A DNA stretch of 64,000 nucleotides from Sophora flavescens (GCA_030762895.1 CM061065.1:75653676-75717675), one strand, 5' to 3'. Positions 21,021 to 33,893 are shown, counted from the first letter of the stretch. Made by a program: numbers and translations. The notes: a model not told the origin generated them from the sequence alone.

Positions 21021-23851
21021 TCATTTTTGCTTTAGTGAGCCCTTTTTAGATTTCTTTAACTCCCACGGTGGTAGGCAACCTTTATAGTGAGAGTGCATAA
21101 ATAATGAAGACATTGATACTTCCCTATGGGGCATTGAGATTGATGACAAGCAACTGAATGCAGTTCTTAGTCTCCTTTTTTCATTGTCACACCCTTCTTG
21201 AAAGTTGGGATCATGTTCAACACTTGAAGTTTTAAGGGCATCAGGGAGTATGCAGTTGCAAAAGGAACCTACAAAGAAGACAAGTAAGTCAGCGGAAGCA
21301 TGACAATGAATTTTGACAGATTGTGGATGGATGAGATAGATAATGAGGGAACAAAATCAAGACATTTGACTCCAAATCAGAATTTCACCCTAGATGGCTC
21401 TTCCCTGCAAAGACGAAATTTGCTTGTTTCTCTAAAAATTCTGTAATATGAGATAATAATGGTATAGTTTAAGCACAAATTATTCTATGTCAACCACAAT
21501 AAGGCTATGCTTGTACTTGTATAAGTAGGTGAAAATAGGAATGCGGGAAATAGGGAGGGGAGGGGAAGTAAAATGGAGTGGAAAGGTTTTGATTTTCACT
21601 CATTGTTGCTTGGTAGAGGGTGGAAAATCACTGTCAACTCACTTTGATGCCATAAAAGTGACCAAAATTTCTGGGTTGAGGTATAGTGCAAACAAAAATG
21701 TTAATTTGGACATAAAATATTGGATAACAATCAACAAATGGTTAACGACATTCAAAATCGTGGTTAATGGTGCGTTGAACTGTAATAGATGATAGGCAAC
21801 TCATTAACTGACAACTTGGTTAATGGTTAATGTAGCTCAGTAGATGGTTAATGAGTTTACCCATTTTGATGTACCCACTAATCAAGTTCAACACGCCATT
21901 AACTACGATTTTGAACGTCATTAACCAGTTGTCGATTATTGTCCCATTTTATATATCCAAATATCAGAACTGTAGTGCAAATGAGTTGCACGCTTGCACC
22001 ACACAAACTTTCGAGAATCCCATGTTATTGTTGAATCAAGCATATGCAAAGGAATTCTCACTCCAAATTTCCCATCTACTCATACAAGCATAGTCTTGTC
22101 CAAAAAACAAAAAAAAAGATAAAAGCCTAAAAATTGAGCCGAGTAATGTCGGACATTGCTTTGGTGGCAGATGCTCCCTATTAGATTTTGGGTCTAACTC
22201 TATCCCAAACCCATTACTTATAATGGGTTTTTATTAAACACTATCTCTAGTCAATGTGGGACCTAGGTTTTAGCTTGGTGCTTGGATAACATGGTGGGTG
22301 GCCCAACAATATCTCTAGGATAGCTCTGATACTATATTAGATTTTGGGCCTAACTCAATCCCAAAAATTAGCTCATAGGATGAGGATTGCCCACTACTTA
22401 TAAGCTCTTATTAGACACTGTCTCTAGTCAATGTGGGACTTAGGTTTTTCCCAATACTCTCTATGTTGGCCAAAAAGGAGGAGCAAAATAATTTCACGGG
22501 AAATATGTCACCTGTCATGGCATGAAATAATTGAACCAAAGCAGCAAGGCTTCCACAGTTCCACCAGACTGCGGAACCATAATTTGGAAACACTTTTAGG
22601 TTTCAATTGCTCATATTTTTTGCTTATGCATTCAGGAAGAACTGGATTCTGATGCATCTTCTATATTTTGGTGTTTACTCACTCCAAAATGATACAATTT
22701 AAACATGAAATAATGGAACTGGAGTTTGAAAACATGTCAAATACCTATTCTTGCAAGACGATTAACCCATTTTGGTATTGAATTCCCTGTTAGCTTGAAA
22801 CAAATATCCTCACAGAAATGGTTGCAATTCTTCACAATCAAGTGATAAGTATCACCATTGTATTTTGCGGACTGGCGCTCCATGAACTCGCGAATCTGGA
22901 AAGGATCTAAGCTAGTAGTTCCCATGAATATTGACTTCCTAAACTTAAAGCCAGGGCACTGCCGAGGTTCAACCTCAAAGACACCACTTGTTGGATAGTC
23001 GTGGGCTCCAAATGCATATTCTACTCCATAAACTATCAGTATAATAACTTAATCTCAGAAAATATTCATGGAATCCAGAATTCAAGCTTTTCTCCATATA
23101 AAGCAAAAGAGAAAGTAATACTCACAGAGATAAGTGATACATGCATAGATACAGAGTCCTTTTCTCTAAAATGTGAAAGTATCTCAGTTTGCACCTTTGT
23201 CTATGCATGTTATAAAAAATTCATCTAATCTAAATCTTGAAAGTGAGGGTGCATTATAATCATTAAATGATCTTTCAAAAGTTGGTAGCATTAAAGGTTA
23301 CTTCTGTCTACTTGATAATTACAGGTAGAGAAAATCTTTTATATATTTGAAGTATGAATTACTAGAGCATGCAACAACAACTAAATCTTATCCTGCAGAT
23401 GGGCCAGCTACACCCTACATGGACCAAATGACGCCATTGCACTCTATCAGAAACCAAAACTTATGTAAATATAGGATGAAATTTCCATGGAAAGGAGAGT
23501 TGGAGGCATGGAAATAACACCATAGAAACAAAATCTGGACTAAAACACTTGACACATACTTTTGTATCAAAAATTAGTTATGGAAATATTTGAAAAGATT
23601 TTAACTGACAACTGACCTTCGACCCCAGAGTGGAAAATACCAATGCCTGCCCAATACATGTAACCATTTACTGTTGTCAAATCATACACATTGAGATAGA
23701 CAGGTACATTCCCAGGATTGTTGCCTGCTGATTTCACTTTAGAGAATATGCAAAATGGGGCGGCTGATTTGTCTTTGAGCTGAAGACGCACAACAGAGGG
23801 CCAGCCACTTCTAAATCCTGATTTCATTTTATGAGTGAACCCAGGAAGCAT
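21021..23851 (-). CDS. DeSI-like deubiquitinating/deSUMOylating isopeptidase (PPPDE family)
   Basis: Three coding exons on the minus strand give 256 aa: 23851-23617, 23032-22745 and 21268-21021 (stop TGA). All junctions are GT/AG and keep frame. The PPPDE papain-like fold is evident: VPVYLNVYDLT opens the domain at about residue 49, His74 lies in FHSGVE, YAFGAHDY follows, and Cys148 lies in VKNCNHFCEDIC, giving the family's His/Cys dyad. LTGNSIPKWVNRLAR closes the domain. The C-terminal exon, which is Ser- and Lys-rich, resembles that of plant 'deSI-like protein At4g17486' relatives. Family members remove ubiquitin or SUMO; the substrate of this one is unknown. The first Met (23851) or one eight codons later could start. 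A splice acceptor at about 23868 implies a 5' UTR intron. The second coding intron holds a MITE and other repeats. Confidence 0.9.
21503..22095. mobile_element. MITE in the last intron of the DeSI gene
   Basis: The ends GCTATGCTTGTA and ACAAGCATAG are inverted, and the interior is strongly palindromic around TTAATGGTTAATG motifs (21735-21925). It is noncoding and about 590 bases. No clear target duplication. The splice sites of the host intron are untouched. Confidence 0.6.
22165..22445. repeat. Duplicated dispersed repeat in DeSI intron
   Basis: The block 'attagattttgggtctaac ... ctctagtcaatgtgggac' occurs at about 22178-22270 and again, diverged, at about 22336-22440. This kind of sequence is common in dicot introns and intergenic DNA. 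It has no coding capacity. Confidence 0.6.
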
Positions 23852-26614
23852 CCAATATCTATTTCCTACTGCATATACATTAAGAAAAAAGAAAAAAGAA
23901 AGAGATCATTTTCATGTAACCAGCTAAACATCAAAATGGAAAGTACAATTTTACTCTAGACCGAGTGTTCTTTACCATTGATCTAGGTATTCAATTGATA
24001 GTTATGTAGTACAATAAAAGATAAATAATGGCCAACACTTGTTTTTACCTGAACACATTAACTGTGAAACAAAAGGATCCCTCCTCAGTCATGTAGTAAT
24101 CTCCAAATATCCTTATTTTCAGTTTTATGTATCTCGATATAAAACCACATGACATGCTCACATGCATAAAACCCACATATTTATTGTATTATACTTTCAT
24201 AATTTGACACTACATGCCTGCCATTCATGACTAGTGTTCTCAACACTTCATATGCAACATAGTGTCAACAAGGAATATTTATGAATGGCCATTACTTTTT
24301 CATATATAGCTTCTTGTTTCAATTCTAAAGCCATGAAATGCAGTACTCACTTCAATGAATTGATGACAGACCAGACTCATTTTTCATCCAGAACCAGACC
24401 AGGCTTTACAGAAAATGCAGCAGCAGCAGCCTTGTTCTCATGTTTACTACCATTCAATTAAGAACCAGGAAGGAACAAAGTAAACCATCTAAGCCTTATC
24501 CCACTAAGTGGAGTTGGCTACATGGATCAAACAACACCATAATGTTTTGTCGTAAATCATGTCTATAGACAACCCACTGACCTCAAAACCCTTTTATGTT
24601 TTGTCCACATGGAATGGAATCATTTCCTTAGTTTCATTTAGGATGTAGCCCTCTGTGCATGCTTTTCATTAACACCAACAAGAAAGTTGATTTTAGTTGA
24701 CTTGAATGGGAATAAAAGAGGGTCTTGAAGTATAGATCAAAGTACGGGAAGGAGTCTGGTAAACATTAATGGCAAGACAACTAAACTAAGCTCTTTCAAT
24801 ATCTTGGTCAATAAAACTAAATTAAGTTGAAAGCATGGTTTACAGAACACGCTCTAGCCAATGTAAAATAGAGTAAGTGGAATTTTGTGGGTTAACAAAT
24901 ACCCCAGAATTTAAAAGATCTGTTTCATAGATCTGCCATGTCTTGCCATGCTTTACTAATATTATAAGGACATTTAATGTACCACAGATATGAAAAGCAG
25001 AAAATTATCTAATTGAACCAACACATTAGATTTTAATTCAGAAGAGTAGTCAACTTTAGACATCATGTAATATTTTTCTTCTTTACCCACAAAACTATCA
25101 TAGTAACTCCAATCATCTTTGAAAACCTCCACAAATTTTTCTTCGTTATTGTGGGCACACATTTAGATATGTTAGAACATAGGCCTAAAGCAATATTCCA
25201 AATATGCAGGCTAGTATCCCACATGATTTGCAACGCCCATAATACACGACTTTTCACAAATTAGCAGAAATCACTAGAGCATAAATTCACTTCCAGCTAC
25301 TGTAATGTGACCCAAATCACCTATTTAGAAAAGAAAAAAAAAACTTTTGTTAAAAATTCCCGGGACCAGTTAATAAATCAAAAATGAAAGTTATTAAATG
25401 AAAAGTACAAACATTTAATAACTAGAAAATTTTGAAAAATATGTTTAATGTTTTCTTTTTATTAATAACTTTGAATGAGTATAAATGATAGTTTGACTAC
25501 TTAATAAGTGTCTTAATGGCACACGTTAATGATGATGATAATAGTAATAATAATCCCTCTTTAAGGTGAGAATTCAAGTTTTGGAGGAGAATTCAAGTTT
25601 TTCATGGACCACACTTCCTCTTAAAGTGAATTAGGAGGATTAGCATGGAGCTCCTGCCAAATGAAAATGAATAATTGCCCTGTTATATACTTTCAAATAA
25701 AAACAACTATGGATTAAATATGTTTTTAGTCCCTTAGATTCAGGTGATACTTAATCTTAGTTCCTCGTTTGAAGAACGTACTTTTTTTAATCCTCAAATT
25801 CAAAAATGCGTTAGTCATGATCCTCAAACGTATATTTTACAATTACCCAAACGTTTGTTTTAGTCCGTTTGAGGACCACAACCAACTAGTTTTAGAATTT
25901 AAGGGACTAAAAAAATGTTTTCCAAACGGGGGACCAAAATCAAAACTCAATCAAATTTGAGGTACTAAAAATATATTTAACCCAAAAATTAGTAATTTTA
26001 AAATCGCATTCTTTTTTCTATAAGAATTTTTAAAATCCCATTCTAATCTTTCTGACCACTCATGTAACAAATACTGATAATCATTAACCCCCACCCACCA
26101 CCACCACCACCAAGCAGAAAAAAAAAGGTAAAAATGAGATGATTTTACAGCTTGCAATAATATGGGAGATTTAATAACATAAATGAAGATCCAACTTCTA
26201 TCTGAGCTCACATTCTATGCCAAGAAAGTGGGGTAAGATGGGTGAAAATTTAGCAAAATGAGAGGGGAGACAAGAAAAAAAATTTATAGGCCATAGATCA
26301 GATTGGAAAACCATGAGGGGGGAAATAAACATTAGACTAGGATAACAAGCAAAGGAGTAACTGATCTTCCACAAGCAAAGCAACAATGAGGAGAAGAAAA
26401 TACATTATAAAAAAAAGGATTCAGCTAAAGAAAAATGGTACCAAGTAAACCAATGCAAGAAACATGGAAATGAGAAAGACCCACAAACCTTTAGTTGCAA
26501 AGGGTAGCAAGAAGAGATAGCGAAGTGAGAAACTCCTCCAAAATGCAAGACAGCCATTGTCTCAAGACAGAGAAAGCACTCGAGAATGGAACAATGTGTG
26601 TGCCTGAAACTCAC
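23852..26614 (-). promoter_or_regulatory. DeSI upstream region with possible noncoding 5' exons
   Basis: An acceptor-like site at about 23868 directly precedes the DeSI start exon, so transcription must begin further upstream. Two candidate exon ends are visible on the minus strand: a GTGAGT donor at 24350-24345 and a GTTTGTGG donor at 26488-26481. The latter follows a segment (26614-26489) that could encode a short peptide beginning MAVLHFGGVSHF. Neither is linked to DeSI by direct evidence, and the second could belong to a separate gene. The rest (24480-25700) shows no gene I can support, although 24974-25162 is a modest open frame of unknown meaning. Confidence 0.3.
25711..25983. mobile_element. 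Inverted-repeat MULE/MITE ('ttttagtcccttaa' type)
   Basis: GGATTAAATATGTTTTTAGT at the left is mirrored by ACTAAAAATATATTTAACCC at the right. Inner arms with 'ggtcc' motifs also pair. No coding capacity and no clear target duplication. Confidence 0.65.
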
Positions 26615-27100
26615 ACATTGTCACAGCTCCTCTGACAGATGTGAAGGCTGTGTAGTATGGTAAGAGTGCAGGCAGAAACTGCTTTGTCTGTTTTTCGGGC
26701 ATAAACAATGAGTTATGATATTTAAATATTTAATTTTATACATTGTATATGATATATGTTTATCTCTTATTTTTTTATCATATTTATATATATATATATA
26801 TTTCAAAAATACACCAAATTTGATGTTGAAATATAAGCTATTTCTTGTGGGAAAAAACCAAATGACAATTATTAATTAAATAAAATAAAAAGTGAAAAAA
26901 TAAACCCAAAACTTTGCAACTAAAAAGTGAAAAACGTGAAAGAAATTCTGTCCGGATTTGACACTTTGATATTGACTGCATCATTGCTGGGTTGAATGAA
27001 GGCTTACTGTCCTTTTTTTTTTTAAATGATTTTTGGAAATCTGGTGTGCGTCACGTTACATTACTCATTTTTCATTCATTAGATAAAGCTTGCTTATATA
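25984..27100. other. Region upstream of DeSI, mostly featureless
   Basis: Apart from the exon candidate at 26489-26614, I see only AT-rich DNA, a CCACC run at 26091-26111 and a short TA run near 26790. Confidence 0.4.
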
Positions 27101-27416
27101 AATTATGTAAGGTTAAAGTAATATTTTGGTCCCTACATTTGACACGAATTCTCGATTTGGTCCCTATACTTAAAAAATTCTCGATTTGGTCCCTATACAT
27201 GGAGAAAGTCTCCATTTGGTCCCTGCCGTACAAAATTTTAGGGACTGATTTGATAATTTTTTGCTCGTATAGGGACCAAATGGGTAACGTATAGGGACCA
27301 AATGGAGACTTTCTCCATGTATAGGGACCAAATCGAGAATTTTTTAAGTATAGGGACCAAATCGAGAATTCGTGTCAAGTGTAGGGACCAAAATGTTACT
27401 TTAACCAATTATGTAA
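27101..27416. mobile_element. Near-perfect palindromic MULE-type MITE
   Basis: The element proper is 27111-27406 (296 bases), flanked by a ten-base duplication AATTATGTAA (27101-27110 and 27407-27416). The two arms are almost identical inverted copies over more than 115 bases each, made of repeated ATTTGGTCCCTATAC-type units. Only about 50 bases separate them. It is noncoding. The low divergence between arms indicates recent movement. Confidence 0.9.
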
Positions 27417-27519
27417 AATAATCATTATAGTTATATAAATTGGCGACGTCTTCAATGCATCAACCTAAGGGTTGAGTTTCGATGCTCCAAGGGTATAATA
27501 GATATCTCAGTAAAAAAAA

Positions 27520-27901
27520 TTTAAATTATATTTTTGGTTCTCAAATTATTATTAAATGTTCAATTTGATCTCAAGTTTTTAAACGGTTCATTTTGGTCCC
27601 CTAATTCCTAAAACGTGTTCAAATAGGTCCTTCTGTCAAGTTGACTAAGGAACAAAAATGAACATTTTAAAAACTTGAGGATCAAATTGAACATTTTAAA
27701 ACAATTTGGGATCAAAATGAATATTAAAATATTAAATTTAATGCCACATAGCATTAGGTAGGACGTCGCCGTTAGTCAACTTGATGGAAGAACCTATTTA
27801 AACATGTTTTAAGAATTAGGGACCAAAATGAATCGTTTAAAAACTTGGGGATCAAATTCAACATGTAATAATAATTTAGGTACCAAAAGTGTAATTTAGG
27901 C
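27520..27901. mobile_element. Inverted-repeat MULE/MITE
   Basis: The left arm (27520-27655) and right arm (27778-27901) are inverted, diverged copies containing CATTTTGGTCCC and GATCAAATT-type motifs. A third internal copy is visible at 27650-27725. Noncoding. Confidence 0.7.
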
Positions 27902-28765
27902 AAAGGAAAATGCTTCTCCTCCATCTTGTTTCCGCCTTTACCCATATCTGGTTGAGCTCACATTTTACCAATTCATGTTTCCGCCATTGTTATCATGTTT
28001 TCGCATTGAGATAACTGAGTGTGATGAAGACAGTGAGTTCACGCAGATTCGGACTCAGCCGCCAGCTCCGCTGCCGCTGTCGGCGAAGCCGCGATCGGAG
28101 CATAAGCGCATGAAGAGTAATGTGAAGAGGGAAATAGCGATGGTTTGGGCTTCGGTACTCTCGAATCATGGAAAAATGAAGAAGTAGAGAACAAAGAGTA
28201 ATCACAATCACTATCACGAAAACGTTGATGAATTAACAAATAACACGACAGCGTCGTCGCTGCCACCGCCGCCTCCTCTCCCCACCTTCGGTTTTCCATA
28301 GTTTGTTTGGGAAAAGGATTAAGCAAGAGTAAGAAAATCCATTCAGTTTCAACTCCGCCGCCACCTCCTCCACCATTGACATTTTCAAGAAAGGTGACAA
28401 GGGTCTGTTTCCCAAAATTACAGAAAACCCTTCAATGTCTCTGCCATCATCGATCACAATAACCAGACCACCACCGTAAAACACCTAAGCACCACCGGCT
28501 CAAAAAACCTTAGCTCCACCGCCATCCAAAAAAGGCAACGCCTTTGGGGATGGAAGATGCAGAGGCAAGGAGACTCTTCTGCAACCACCTTCAATGGCAA
28601 GAGAAGTGACAAAGAGTGAGAAATTGATGATGAGAGGATGAAGAAGAAGAAGAAGAAGAGAGAAGAGGAAGAGAGGGAGAGGGAGAGGGAGGAGACCACT
28701 GTTGGAGATGGCGGAGGAGACCACCGACAGCGGTGGTGTAGTGAAGGCGTCGGTAGGGTTTCCAT
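27902..28765 (-). other. GC-richer segment with exon-like frames, unresolved
   Basis: This stretch is more GC-rich than its surroundings and has several overlapping minus-strand frames rich in Ser, Pro, Leu and Arg (for example 28039-28326 and 28454-28765). The first reads like the N-terminus of an organelle-targeted protein, but no domain is recognised and no consistent exon chain is seen. It lies directly beside an inverted-repeat element, so it could be captured gene sequence or a degenerate gene 5' end. Its TTCTCCTCCAT at the left and GGAGGATGCATCC at 28905-28920 are weakly complementary. Confidence 0.3.
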
Positions 28766-29455
28766 GAGAGCTCTGCTGGTTTTTATAAATTAAATTTAAA
28801 AATTAATTTTAAATTAAATAAATTATTATTTTCATAATACCTATTTTACGCTTTTTAATCTTGATTATTGGAGTATTTTATTATTAAATCTACGGTTCAA
28901 AGTCATGGAGGATGCATCCTCCATTTCGACCGGTGAGCATTGAAGATGTCGCCAATATCTTATTAGTTATATGAGTTTTTCAATCTCGTGCAATCTTGCA
29001 CAGAGGTTAAGGAATCCAAAATAGTAAATTTATATGAGAACTTGTATATTTTATACTTTCAAAAGTAAAATACTTAGCTTAGGGAAGGAAGGAGACGGAG
29101 AGCATTATCCCCCTCCTTGCTTAGGTGTATATACTATGTGAGGGGAAGGAAATAGAGGGTATATGACATGTTTTTACAATTTTAACCGTACTTTATTTTG
29201 AAAATTAACATAACTATTATTTTATAAATAATATTAACATAATTATTATTTTATAAATAATATTAATGCAAGAAAAAAGTGTAAGTTTTGAAATTGTATA
29301 AGGGCAAATTAGTAATTTAGGTTAGTTTTCCTTCAAAATATCCTAGATTAGGGAACCTAGAAAATGGGGTAAGTGAGGATGTTGGAGGGTTTATGAAAAT
29401 CTTCAAAATTTTCCTCTCTTTTTTTATCAACTCCCAAATAAGGTGTCACCTCCAT
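28766..29455. other. AT-rich intergenic DNA
   Basis: I see no supported gene. A 40-base block with TTATTTTATAAATAATATTAA is duplicated in tandem at 29213-29264. Confidence 0.5.
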
Positions 29456-29587
29456 AAACATCTCTTTCTCTTTTCCTCCAAAAATCAACTTGCAAACAGA
29501 ACCTTAGTTTTGTCAATAAATAAACATCTCTTTCTCTTTTCCTCCAAAAATCAACTTGCAAACAGAACCTTAGTTTTGTCAATAAAT
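29456..29587. repeat. 66-base tandem duplication
   Basis: The 66-base unit beginning AACATCTCTTTCTCTTTTCC occurs twice head to tail with no visible mismatch, producing a repeated peptide in both shadow frames. No element boundary is evident. Confidence 0.9.
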
Positions 29588-30170
29588 AAATAATTGCTGC
29601 CTTCGGGTTCCTTTGTTTGTGCAAGGTTGCATAGAATATACAAACCTACTTAAATTAATTTGAGATAATTAATTGTGATGGTGAAGAAATATTTATTCAA
29701 AGTATGATCAATTGCAAATAAATCAGTAACTAATTCAATTTCATAGTCAAAGTTAGCCGGTTAGGATAAGGGAGCTAGCGGCCCACAAAACAAAAACTAC
29801 CTTTCTTCAAACAATTAAAAGTTAATACAAGCACGAAATATAATGAATTTGACCGAGTATGACTCCTGAGTTAATTTTCTTATGGACTAATGTGCTATAT
29901 TAAAATATCCTTCATCTTTTCTTATTTTTTGTAAAAAAAAAAAATTTTCTGATTTATATCAATAAAAGAATTCGTTGCCACTTCAAGCCCAATTATTAAC
30001 TAATGCAAATTAACTTTTGTTAGATTAATAAAAAATAAAATAAAAAGTATCCGTACAAGTGTACATTGTGTTTATCTAATTATTTGATTAATTAATTTAT
30101 TCTTTTTCGTATGATATCTCGTATCATGTCTCCGTTGCCTATTTTACTAAAAATATCATAATTTTTATAT

Positions 30171-30578
30171 GGTTAAAGGAATGTTTTGGTTTCTATGAGT
30201 GATACTGATTTTTAATTTGCTCCCTATATATAAAAAGTTATCAATTTGATCCCTATACGTGATACTGGTTTTTAATTTGGTTCTTACCACTAATCGGTCC
30301 CTATATTAGATGACCAAATTACAAATTATCATCACATGTATGGACCAATTCAACAATAAAAAATTGAAATCAATCCCTATATGTGACTATTATTTTCAAT
30401 TTGGTCATATGTGTTATAATAATTTGTAATTTGGTCCCTCTTATATAGAGACCAATTAATGATGATAACCAAATTGAAAATCAATATCACATATAATAAC
30501 CAAATTGATAATTTTTTTATGTACATAAACAAAATTAAAAATCACTGTTACATACAGCGACTAAAAGATTCCTTTAAT
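30171..30578. mobile_element. Inverted-repeat MULE/MITE
   Basis: GGTTAAAGGAATGTTTTGGT at the left pairs with TAAAAGATTCCTTTAA at the right. Internal units contain 'atttggtccctatat' motifs in both orientations. It is more diverged than the copy at 27111-27406. Confidence 0.65.
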
Positions 30579-31102
30579 TTTTTTTTATATATATACTCTG
30601 CTTTTTGTTTGTATGTACAGTTTCTAACAAAAGGTAAGGATCCCACACGTTCAAGAAACAGCTGGAATATGATTAATATATAATATCATCAATCGTACTT
30701 TTAATAATATATATTATTATTCTTCCATCCTCCAGATGTCCCAGGGAATCCTATGATGAAAACCGAAAGCCAACTATTTCATAAGGATTTTCTGTCCTTT
30801 ATTTTTTTCCTTAACGCCTAGGTCGGAAGAAAGATTGGGCATAAAAAAAACGTTTAAATAAGTTTTGATCTCATAAATATGATGAGATTTGATTTTAGTC
30901 CCTTCAAATTTTTTTTTTAGGAAATGATCCTTTAACGTTTTAAAATTTTGAAAGTGATCTTTATTGTTAAGTCAGTTATGCTAAGAGATAACATAACAAA
31001 CAGAGTGTCACATCATCAATGCTACATGTGTCAAAATAATATTATTTAATTTCATGTTGGATTTTTAATAATTTAAATAATCTTAAATAATTAAATAATA
31101 AT

Positions 31103-31637
31103 TAAGAGATCTAAGACTATTGGTGATGGTTTGGAATCTTCCAAACATTTGATCTATAGTTTCATGTTCAGTCATTTTAAATAATTCAAACTGATGAATA
31201 AGCATGCTTATTTTTGACTCCTTGACTTGGGATGACCCTTCATGAGCCAGGGCAAGAATATCTCATATTTCCTTAGTAGTGCTTACAGCTATGGACTTTG
31301 TCATGCTCGGATCTGGTGATAGCACACATCAAGTAGTGCTTAGCTTTTAGATTGAGCTGATGTTGAGTTTTCTGTTCTTGAGTCCATTGAGCTCCAGGAA
31401 TAACAGCTCCAGCATCACCTCTTGGCTCAGTATTGCCCGTTTCAGTCAGCTCCCAGATATCCATATTTTGTGCATCAAGGAATGCCATCATTCTCTTTTT
31501 CCAGTAGTCATAATCACTACCATCAAAGAGAGTAGGTCTGTTGATTGTTTGTCCTTCTGTATCCATGCTTGTTGGATCGTACCCCCTCAGCACTTGTTAG
31601 ATGCTCAACCCTTTTAAGGCTGAGCTCTGATACCAAC
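31103..31637 (-). pseudogene. Second, partial SIRE copy: primer site and gag start
   Basis: On the minus strand the LTR at 31638 is followed by a tRNA-iMet primer site (TGGTATCAGAGC, 31635-31624), a short leader and the start of gag (31593-31273, 106 codons with FDGSDYDYWKKRM), matching 44480-43970. The match ends near 31103 at AAGAGATCTAA. The order LTR-interior-LTR-partial interior implies two SIRE copies sharing one LTR, the second cut off. Confidence 0.85.
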
Positions 31638-32293
31638 TGAAGTTGACACAGGGAAACACAAGAAGGAGGTTGAATTGTGTTTCTCAACAGTTTTTTGAAA
31701 AAGCCTTTTCTCAAACACTTTTACAAGCAAACAAATAAAAGTAACACACAAACATGAAAGTATTTTTAAAGAGTTAATAAACTCAGATTCAAAAACCCCA
31801 CAGTTAGTATAATAAAAAACTGTAAAAGATAAGGGTTAGAAGATTCACACAAGTATTTTATCCCGGTTCACTCTCTTCCAATCAAGAGCTACGTCCAGTC
31901 CCTTCTACCTGAAGGTTTTACTCCACTATTCTCCAAAATAGATTATAAGTATTCAACACATCTTCATGCTACTTGTATTCTTTCTCTACCAAGCCTCTTC
32001 AGGCTCTAACTCTAACAAAGAGGTTAACAGATTTGATCTAAGAACTCACTATGTGTGAGGATTTGAAAGTTTAAGATCAACAAGTTTTACAAGTAAACTT
32101 GTTTTACAATTTCAACAAAGTTTATGCACTTTGATATAAGAGCTTGTGTATATCTTCTTCTTGTTTTTTTTTTTTGAAGTTCTTCAAGTATTTATAGATG
32201 AAGTGTTTCTCTGCCTTGATCTTCTTCAACGGTCTTCAAATTATATCCGTTTAGACATAGCATTAAATGCTTGGATCCGTTGAGACTGATAAC

Positions 32294-33893
32294 TGATGAG
32301 TGTGATTCCACATCATCTTTGTCTATCATTTTGCATGCATTTTCATGTAGTTTAGGCACATTTTTATTAGATTTTAGGTTAATTTTCCTTTGGAACGGGT
32401 AAGGCGGTTTTCGTGTGTTGTTTTGCAGATATCAAGGGTGAATTGCTCAAGATCAACCATGATGAAGTTTGGATGAAGATGGAGCTTTAAAACTGAAGAA
32501 AATGAGCCAAACAGAGCCCATCACGGCCTAGCCGTGATGCCCATCACGGCCATGATCGAGCAAAACTGAAAAAGAAGAAAGGCTGAAGTTAGAGTCTGTC
32601 ACGGCCTGGCCGTGATAGCCATCACGGCCGTGACCCAAAACCACCACAAGTCAGAGCACATCACGGCCCTGCCGTGAAATTCTTCACGGCCACAAAGGAG
32701 CACTCGCGTCGCGAGAATTATGTTCGCGTCGCGAACCAATGAATCTTGCAGAACTGGCAGAGGCAGAGACCGTCACGGCGTAGCCGTGATGGCCATCACG
32801 GCCGTGACGCGCATTACTTGGACCTGAAGAAACCGAAATAGATCAGATTTTGAGTTGGTTTGGGACTCTAACTTCCCCATTTCTATAAATATGGACCAAG
32901 GCATCAGATACATAGGAGATTACAGATTGGATCATCCATAACAACTAGGACTCTAGGCTTAGATCTCTCTTCTCCTCTTCTCTTCTCTTCTTTGATTTTT
33001 GTATTTTCATGCTATTTGTAATCATGCTTGTCATCTCCATGGCAAGGCGTGAGTAGTAGCATAGTTTCTAGGGATTAGGGCTCTGCCCAAGTTTGTTTAT
33101 GATGTAAATTTGATGTAAACTCTTTGTTAATTACGATTTGCTTTAGATCTGATTTCTAGTGTGTTATTCACTCATAAATTTCGGCAACCGCTTATTTGCG
33201 TGACATAGACGTTCTAAGGAGGAACCTAGCGGTGAACTTAGGATTTCTAGGGTGTTTCACTCGTAAAGTCCAGTGGCCGCTTGTTTGTGAGATGTGGATG
33301 ATCTAAGGAGGAACCTAGCGGTGAACTTAGGTTATTTGCATGACTTAGACATTATAAGGAGGAACCTAGCGGTGAACTTAGGTGTCGGACCTATAGAAGT
33401 CAGACTTGGGACTGAAATCACGAGAGTTAGAAGCCGTCCCTCGAGGAGCAACGAGTTGTCACGAAACGCAAAGGGTCCAATCTGGGATCGACTACCACGA
33501 GAGTAGGGGTCGGGTCAATTGGGCACGGCTTTTGTAACCCGAGAGGGAGCTTAAGCTATCAGAGGATAAACTCGCCTTCAAGGCAATTTCGGTAATCAAC
33601 AAAGCTAAATCAGATTAGCAACATAAACAACCTCAAAGGTAACCCAAATCCCTAGGAATCCATTTAAATCGAAAACCCCAAAAACATTTGTTTTCTGTTT
33701 GTTTATCATTTAAATTCAAATTCAAAAACCCTTTTTACAAAACCCTTTCATACAGTTCAGATTCAATCGATTCGAAATTAATTGTGATTCGGGAACACAG
33801 TCTCTGTGGGTTCGATATCTTTTATTACTTGACGGCAGTCCGGTACACTTGCCGGAATCGCACGAGCGCGCGCATCCGCAGCGCGCGACATCA
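32294..33893 (+). mobile_element. Gypsy solo LTR (relative of element B) in the SIRE LTR
   Basis: The segment runs TGATGAGTGTGATTCCA to CGCGACATCA and is flanked by ATAAC on both sides (32289-32293, 33894-33898). The intact SIRE LTR at 45155-45175 shows the empty site. Its first bases match the LTR start of element B. A palindrome array (32515-32812) precedes a TATA-like box (CTATAAATA, about 32883), and the R/U5 motif with GTACACTTGCC lies near its end. No interior remains, so it arose by LTR-LTR recombination. Short reading frames within 33180-33510 come from a local direct repeat ('gaggaacctagcggtgaactt', several copies) and are not genes. Confidence 0.92.
33205..33385 (+). repeat. Short direct repeats in the solo LTR
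   Basis: The block 'aaggaggaacctagcggtga' with following 'acttagg' recurs three times (about 33216, 33305 and 33357), with 'gtgacatagac'-like text between. This is in the downstream part of the LTR. Confidence 0.8.

Noticed and set aside
24974..25162. Exon of an unknown gene (EKFVEVFKDDWSYYDSF region)
   Set aside because: It looks somewhat protein-like but no splice-consistent neighbours or family could be identified.
28454..28765. Ser/Pro-rich 103-codon frame
   Set aside because: Low complexity, no domain and overlapping frames in the same strand are equally long.
33294..33506. Frame with repeated RRNLAVNLG peptides
   Set aside because: By-product of short direct repeats in a solo LTR.
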